64,000 nt of DNA, taken from assembly GCF_902506325.1 (NCBI RefSeq), contig NZ_LR732328.1, positions 248,001-312,000 of the forward strand, written 5' to 3'. Below, piece after piece: positions 62,991 through 64,000 of this stretch. Position numbers and translations under genes: made by a program. The DNA comes from Limnobacter sp. 130 (lineage in GTDB: Bacteria > Pseudomonadota > Gammaproteobacteria > Burkholderiales > Burkholderiaceae_B). How positions within the stretch are numbered: position 1 is the first letter of the stretch; each line of letters opens with the position of its first letter. The notes below the pieces were generated by a model, which was given only the letters and a program-made list of their open reading frames with translations, ran no database searches and was not told the DNA's origin.

Positions 62991-63812
62991 AGGGGTATTG
63001 GTAAACCGCTTGGCCAGCGTTTCGGCCACATACACCGAGCGGTGTTGCCCGCCGGTGCAGCCAATGGCCACAGTCACATAGCTACGCTGCTCATTCAGGT
63101 ACGAGGGCAACCACTTTCGCAAATAGGTTTCGATGTCGTTGATGAGGGCCTCACTGCGCGTGTCGGTCTGAATGTAGCGTTGCACTTCCACGTCTTTGCC
63201 TGTCAGCGGGCGAAGGTTTTTGTCGTAGTAGGGGTTGCTCAGGCAACGGACATCAAACACCAGGTCGGCATCGCTGGGCAGGCCTTTTTTAAAGCCAAAA
63301 GTTTCAAACACCAAAGTGAGTCTGGCCGATTCTTCCTCCACTGTTTCCAGTACCCAGCGGCGCAGCACATTGGGTTGCAAGGCGGAGGTGTCAATGCAGC
63401 TGGCAATGTTTCGCAGCGGCTCAAGTGCTTCTCTTTCCGCGTCCACGCATTCTTGCACGGTGGCTTGTTCGCCCAGGCGTGTGCTCATGGGGTGGCGCCT
63501 GCGGCTTTCCGAATAACGGGTAATCAGTGTTTCGTCGTCGGCATCCAGAAACAGAATACGCACATCGGTGCCGGCAGTTTTCAGGGTGTGAACAATCTGG
63601 GGCACATCGATAATGTCGCGCCCGGTGCGGGCATCGGCCGCAATGGCAATTTGACTAATGCCTTCGGAGGACAAACGTTGAATGACCTGCGGTATGAAAG
63701 AAGGGGGCAGGTTGTCGACGCAGTAAAAGTGCGAATCTTCCAGCGCGCGAATTGCGACTGATTTGCCAGAGCCGGACAAGCCGGTGACCAATACAACTTT
63801 CATGTCAGTCAT
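62943..63812 (-). CDS. rapZ: RNase adapter protein RapZ
   Basis: 289 residues. P-loop [20 protein letters not shown], and the C-terminal domain with [35 protein letters not shown]. In E. coli it directs RNase E to GlmZ; in species with HprK it lies in the PTS-Ntr group. Two starts are close together: ATG 63812 (chosen, overlaps the hprK end by 8 bp) and ATG 63803. Confidence 0.93.
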   Translation of the reverse strand: MTDMKVVLVTGLSGSGKSVAIRALEDSHFYCVDNLPPSFIPQVIQRLSSEGISQIAIAADARTGRDIIDVPQIVHTLKTAGTDVRILFLDADDETLITRYSESRRRHPMSTRLGEQATVQECVDAEREALEPLRNIASCIDTSALQPNVLRRWVLETVEEESARLTLVFETFGFKKGLPSDADLVFDVRCLSNPYYDKNLRPLTGKDVEVQRYIQTDTRSEALINDIETYLRKWLPSYLNEQRSYVTVAIGCTGGQHRSVYVAETLAKRFTNTPLSEIESVLLRHRSLG

Positions 63813-64000
63813 GGCCCATGTCCGTTTCAGTGTCGGGGTCGACTTGAAGGTGGTCAATGCCACCGAGTTCACTGAGCATGGCTTTTTGTTGTCGCACCAT
63901 GAACTCGTCGAGCGTATTAATGCCACGCATTTGCAAAATGGTGTTGCGCACCGCAGCTTCCAGCAAAACTGCAAGGTTTCGGCCCGCGGCCACGGGCAAG
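63805..64000 (-). CDS. hprK: HPr kinase/phosphorylase, C-terminal part (5' end outside window)
   Basis: About 65 C-terminal codons visible: [20 protein letters not shown] then [20 protein letters not shown], a signature of the HprK C-terminus. Acts on the Ser of HPr/Npr in proteobacterial PTS-Ntr systems. The catalytic P-loop lies outside the window. Overlaps the rapZ start by 8 bp. Confidence 0.92.
   Translation of the reverse strand, partial: LPVAAGRNLAVLLEAAVRNTILQMRGINTLDEFMVRQQKAMLSELGGIDHLQVDPDTETDMGHD

Overview
The window is dense bacterial chromosome and reads as a betaproteobacterium of the order Burkholderiales. Evidence: hprK next to rapZ, the order lolB-ispE-tRNA-Gln-prs-rplY with pth and ychF close by, ftsY-ftsE-ftsX, paired M16 peptidases, rsmD-coaD-ferredoxin, and mutM-mutY. 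A Limnobacter-like genus would fit, but that is inference only.

Bases 1-12,550 hold a minus-strand cell-surface polysaccharide operon. It starts with an EPS-type MarR regulator and continues with ugd, a WecF-like transferase, a hexapeptide acyltransferase, wecE, a methyltransferase, a flippase, glycosyltransferases, a second acyltransferase, a polymerase, and an rmlB that runs off the window. Most genes overlap by about 4 bp. A match to the RfaH-recruiting ops element (GGCGGTAGCGTG) lies in the leader, and an rfaH gene is present at 28.9 kb. Several transferase genes are visibly AT-richer than the flanking genes, which suggests cassette acquisition.

Bases 12,600-34,300 alternate nucleotide-sugar genes (gmd-fcl-manC for GDP-fucose/mannose; rmlA, rmlC, a second rmlB, rmlD for dTDP-rhamnose) with toxin-antitoxin or conflict-type modules: hipBA, a kinase-less HipA-like gene with an XRE partner, two Fic proteins with N-terminal DNA-binding domains, and two HepT/MntA pairs. 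Operator-like repeats lie at hipB and at both fic genes. Also here are a hybrid histidine kinase, a TonB siderophore receptor, rfaH, a lone receiver protein, and an unusual inverted/tandem repeat of about 300 bp.

Bases 34,300-64,000 are mostly conserved housekeeping backbone. It is broken by a 6.46-kb genomic island (about 44.55-51.05 kb) inserted in the 5' end of ychF. The island carries a tyrosine integrase, a possible replication protein with nearby short repeats, an RHH protein, a serine recombinase, a membrane protein, and a two-gene cassette of a membrane protein plus a caspase/CHAT-like protein with a His-Cys pair. Direct repeats of 112 bp bound it: one copy forms the start of intact ychF, the other is a 34-codon ychF remnant. 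The caspase-like cassette is the best candidate for an undescribed system. A second small accessory patch at 41.4-42.2 kb pairs a 36-residue ORF with a zinc-ribbon/RHH-like protein behind a perfect 18-bp palindrome.
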